DNA of 64,000 bases, from positions 4,588,001 through 4,652,000 of the forward strand of contig CP099650.1 of NCBI GenBank assembly GCA_024123915.1. The letters are read 5' to 3'. The translations under genes were made by a program, and so were the position numbers. This DNA is from Oxalobacteraceae bacterium OTU3CAMAD1 (GTDB lineage Bacteria > Pseudomonadota > Gammaproteobacteria > Burkholderiales > Burkholderiaceae_D). Position 1 is the first letter of the stretch. Each line of letters starts with the position of its first letter. Under the pieces are notes generated by a model that saw only the letters and a program-made list of their open reading frames with translations, made no database searches and was not told the origin of the DNA. Of this stretch, positions 61,291-64,000 are shown piece by piece.

Positions 61291-63908
61291 TGTCCGATCC
61301 GGTGAGCGCGGCAGGCGGCAGGGACGGCATCGCATCCGAACGCGAGGCGGCGTCGATGCGCCGCCTGTCCCGCTGGCTGCTGCTGGGCGAATGGCGGGCG
61401 CACCCGATGCGCGCGCTGGTGGCCATCGCCGCCATCGCCGTCGGCATCTCGCTCGGCTTCGCGATTCACCTGATCAACGCCGCGGCCTTCAACGAGTTCT
61501 CGTCGGCGATCAAAGGCCTGTCCGGCGTGGCCGATGTGCAGGTGCGCGGCACCGAACCGGCCTTCGACGAGGCGATCTATCCGATACTGGCGCGGCGCGA
61601 CGGCGTCACCGTGGCCTCGCCGGTGCTGGAATTCGACGCCTCGGTCCCCGGCCAGCGCACCGCGCTCAAAATCATTGGCATCGACGTGTTCCGCGCAGGC
61701 TTCGTCGCGCCGGACCTCATCGGCGTGCCGGCCAACGGCGACCCGAATTCCACGCTGGCCGACGATACGATTTTCCTGTCGCCCGCCGCGCAACAGTGGC
61801 TCCAACCCGTCGCGAACCAGATAACCCTGCAAGTCGGCGTCGATCAACTGCAATTGCGCGTAGCCGGATCGCTGCAAAGCGCGCGCGCCGGCCAGCGCAT
61901 CGGCGTGATGGACCTGGGCGCGGCGCAATGGCGTTTCGATAAACTGGGGCAGTTGTCGCGCGTCGACCTGAAACTGCGCGACGGCGTCAATCGCGACGCC
62001 TTCAAGGCGCAGCTGGAACAGGACCTGCAACGCGAGTACCCCGGCCGCTTCCGCGTCAACCAGCCCAACGACCAGGAACAGAACAGCCGCAACGAGGGCA
62101 TGAGCCGCGCCTACCGCGTCAACCTGACGGTGCTGGCGCTGGTGGCCTTGTTCACCGGCGCCTTCCTGGTGTTCTCCACGCAGGCGCTGTCGGTGATACG
62201 CCGCCGCAGCCAGTTCGCGCTGCTGCGTGTGCTGGGCATGGACCGCCGCCACCTGCTGCGCCAGATCCTGCTGGAGGGCCTGAGCCTGGGCATCGCCGGA
62301 TCGGCCATCGGCATCGCCGCCGGCTACGGCCTGGCCGCCGCCGCGCTGCACTTCATGGGTGCGGATCTCGGCGCGGGATTCTTTTCCGGCGTACAGCCGA
62401 CCGTCCACTTCACGCCGGTGGCCGCCGCCGTCTACTTCGCGCTCGGCGTCGGCGTGTCGCTGCTGGGCTGCGCCGCGCCGGCGTTCGACGCCGCCCGCGC
62501 CAAACCGGCGGTGGCGCTCAAATCCGGCACCGAGGAGGCGGCCATGTCACGCCTGGCGACGGCATGGCCGGCCCTGGCCTGCATCGCGCTGGCGGCGCTG
62601 CTGTCGCAAGCGCCACCGGTGTTCGAGCTGCCGATCTTCGGCTACCTTTCGATCGCGCTGCTGCTGGTCGGCGTGATCGCGCTGATGCCGCGCCTGGCCG
62701 CCATCGTCTTCCGCTTCGCCCATAAGCGCTGGAGCGCCGCCACCGCCAACCGGCCCGGCGCCTCGCCCGTGTTGACGCTGACGCTATCGCGCCTGGCCAA
62801 CGCCTCCAGCCAGGCGGGTATCGCGCTCGGCGGCGTGCTGTCGAGCTTTAGCCTGATGGTGGCCATGGCCATCATGGTGGCCAGCTTCCGCGTGTCGCTC
62901 GACTACTGGCTGCGCCAGGTCCTGCCGGCCGACGTCTACGTCAGCACCATCGGCGCCGGCACCACGGCGGGCCTGCGCCCGCAGGAACAGGCGGCCATCG
63001 CCGGCCTTCCCGGCGTGCAGAAAGCCAGTTTCCTGCGTGTGCGTGGCATCTCGCTGGCGCCGGGCCGCCCGCCCGTGGCCCTGCTGGCGAGCATCGTCAA
63101 CGAGCAGGATCCCGCCCAATCGCTGGCCCTCGTCGGCGAGACGAAGCCGCCGGCGCCGGGCGGACCGCCGCCGGTCTGGGTCTCGGAGGCCATGGTCGAT
63201 TTATACGAGATGACAGTCGGCAAACGCGTGGAGATCCCCCTCAACGGCAAGCTCCATCGCTTCCAGGTGGCCGGCGTGTGGCGCGATTACGCCCGTCCCA
63301 CGGGCTCAATTCAAATGCGGCTGAGCGACTACCGCGCCATCACCGGCGACCAGCAGGTCAGCAGCGCCGCCCTGTGGCTCGAACCCGGCGCAAAACCCGA
63401 GGATACCGTGCAAGCGCTGAAGCGACTGCCGTTCGCCTCCGCCCTGGAAACGAGCGCGCCGTCGGAGATCCGCGACATGAGCATGAAAGTGTTCGACCGC
63501 AGCTTCGCCATCACCTATCTGCTGGAGGCGATCGCCATCGTCATCGGCCTGTTCGGCGTCGCCGCCACCTTCTCGGCGCAGACCTTGGCGCGCTCGAAGG
63601 AGTTCGGTATGCTGCGCCATGTCGGCGTCACGCGCGGCCAGATCCTGTCGATACTGGCCATCGAGGGCGGCGCGCTCACCGGCCTGGGCATCGCCACCGG
63701 CTTCGTGCTGGGCTGGGTCATCAGCCTGATTCTGGTTTTCGTCGTCAATCCGCAGTCGTTCCACTGGACCATGCAGCTGCATCTGCCTTGGGGTTTGCTG
63801 GCGGCCGTCGCCGGGCTGTTGCTGGCCGCGTCCGCGCTGACAGCCCTCCTGGCGGGCCGCCAATCGCTGTCCGGCGGGCCGATACGCGCCGTCAGGGAGG
63901 ATTGGTAA
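61290..63908 (+). CDS. Large FtsX-type ABC transporter permease (MacB/LolC-like)
   Basis: An 872-residue permease. ATG 61290 overlaps the previous stop. It is two FtsX units in tandem, with helices near residues 36-55 (VAIAAIAVGISLGFAIHLI), about 275-400, about 430-510 and at the C-terminus (AIAIVIGLFGVAATFSAQTL, LSIEGG region, GFVLGWVISLILVFVVN, LPWGLLAAVAGLLLAASAL). Large periplasmic domains lie between helices. This arrangement is that of exporters of lipid or lipoprotein cargo that work with a separate ATPase. The ATPase is not in the window. The next gene begins at once (TAATG) and encodes a secreted protein, which is probably the partner. Confidence 0.82.
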   Translation: MSDPVSAAGGRDGIASEREAASMRRLSRWLLLGEWRAHPMRALVAIAAIAVGISLGFAIHLINAAAFNEFSSAIKGLSGVADVQVRGTEPAFDEAIYPILARRDGVTVASPVLEFDASVPGQRTALKIIGIDVFRAGFVAPDLIGVPANGDPNSTLADDTIFLSPAAQQWLQPVANQITLQVGVDQLQLRVAGSLQSARAGQRIGVMDLGAAQWRFDKLGQLSRVDLKLRDGVNRDAFKAQLEQDLQREYPGRFRVNQPNDQEQNSRNEGMSRAYRVNLTVLALVALFTGAFLVFSTQALSVIRRRSQFALLRVLGMDRRHLLRQILLEGLSLGIAGSAIGIAAGYGLAAAALHFMGADLGAGFFSGVQPTVHFTPVAAAVYFALGVGVSLLGCAAPAFDAARAKPAVALKSGTEEAAMSRLATAWPALACIALAALLSQAPPVFELPIFGYLSIALLLVGVIALMPRLAAIVFRFAHKRWSAATANRPGASPVLTLTLSRLANASSQAGIALGGVLSSFSLMVAMAIMVASFRVSLDYWLRQVLPADVYVSTIGAGTTAGLRPQEQAAIAGLPGVQKASFLRVRGISLAPGRPPVALLASIVNEQDPAQSLALVGETKPPAPGGPPPVWVSEAMVDLYEMTVGKRVEIPLNGKLHRFQVAGVWRDYARPTGSIQMRLSDYRAITGDQQVSSAALWLEPGAKPEDTVQALKRLPFASALETSAPSEIRDMSMKVFDRSFAITYLLEAIAIVIGLFGVAATFSAQTLARSKEFGMLRHVGVTRGQILSILAIEGGALTGLGIATGFVLGWVISLILVFVVNPQSFHWTMQLHLPWGLLAAVAGLLLAASALTALLAGRQSLSGGPIRAVREDW

Positions 63909-64000
63909 TGCGTTACTGTTTGGTGTTTTTAATGCTGTTATGCGGCCTGTCCTCGCGGGCGGCGGCGCCCGGATACTCACCGGTCCAGCCGCTGCCGGCC
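63908..64000 (+). CDS. Start of a secreted protein, cut by the window edge
   Basis: The ATG overlaps the permease stop as TAATG. The 31 visible codons read MRYCLVFLMLLCGLSSRAAA and then GYSPVQPLPA: a signal peptide followed by the start of a mature domain. Genes in this position after an FtsX-type permease often encode the lipocalin-like AttH/CrtC family, whose members start with a similar GY.PV motif, but too little is present to decide. Confidence 0.6.
   Translation, partial: MRYCLVFLMLLCGLSSRAAAPGYSPVQPLPA

Overview
The window is GC-rich chromosomal DNA from a betaproteobacterium, most likely of the Oxalobacteraceae (Massilia, Duganella or Janthinobacterium type). This is inferred from the conserved gloB / yafS-like / rnhA / dnaQ block, the YihY - wrbA - DUF2069 - FAD oxidase block, a PEP-CTERM exosortase substrate, a CspA cold-shock protein, chorismate synthase, malate synthase A and the general protein style. 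No database search was run.

Layout. 1-930: a partial AraC-type regulator diverges from an mdaB-like quinone reductase. 946-2230: a graveyard of deletion-fused fragments (outer-membrane efflux factor, RND pump, response regulator, histidine kinase), followed by an inverted repeat and an AT-rich gap. 2928-14791: a tight five-gene operon, A to E. It holds three very large beta-rich proteins of unknown function, a three-pass membrane protein and an M15 (L-alanyl-D-glutamate type) peptidase without a signal peptide. It faces a convergent 1387-residue protein joining a 13-blade YCF48/BNR beta-propeller region to a KAP P-loop NTPase (14793-18956). This locus is the best candidate for an undescribed system. 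19129-26949: a xylan/arabinoxylan utilisation locus (POT-transporter remnant, GH43-CBM6, TonB-dependent receptor, acetyl-xylan-esterase-like hydrolase, second GH43) with several matches to a XylR/LacI-type operator.

27202-30011: small genes, including a coiled-coil tail-anchored protein built on a 33-bp tandem repeat, then an orphan sensor kinase and tRNA-Val(CAC). 30077-39902: mostly housekeeping genes: a PEP-CTERM protein, dnaQ, rnhA, a YafS-like methyltransferase, gloB, aceB with a divergent LysR regulator, cspA, an HPt protein, upp and an AidB-like acyl-CoA dehydrogenase. 40214-47175: c-di-GMP and signalling genes (PAS-GGDEF-EAL, HDOD-GAF, REC-DUF3369-GGDEF-EAL) interrupted by a convergent aroC. 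47313-55055: a 2580-residue RTX protein with tandem modules of about 880 bp. 55151-64000: CBS protein, HAF-repeat protein, YihY-type membrane protein, wrbA, DUF2069 protein, FAD-linked oxidase, DUF4124 protein, a large FtsX-type ABC permease and the start of a secreted protein cut by the window edge.

How the genes work together. The xylan locus reads as a unit: surface uptake by the receptor, arabinose removal by two GH43 enzymes, deacetylation by the esterase-like hydrolase, and shared control. The GGDEF/EAL proteins and the RTX protein lie side by side, which suggests but does not prove a link to surface attachment. Genes in operon A-E overlap by ATGA or abut, so they are probably co-translated. 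Several internally deleted genes (946-2230 and 19129-20106) point either to real genome decay or to collapsed assembly, and should be checked against reads.
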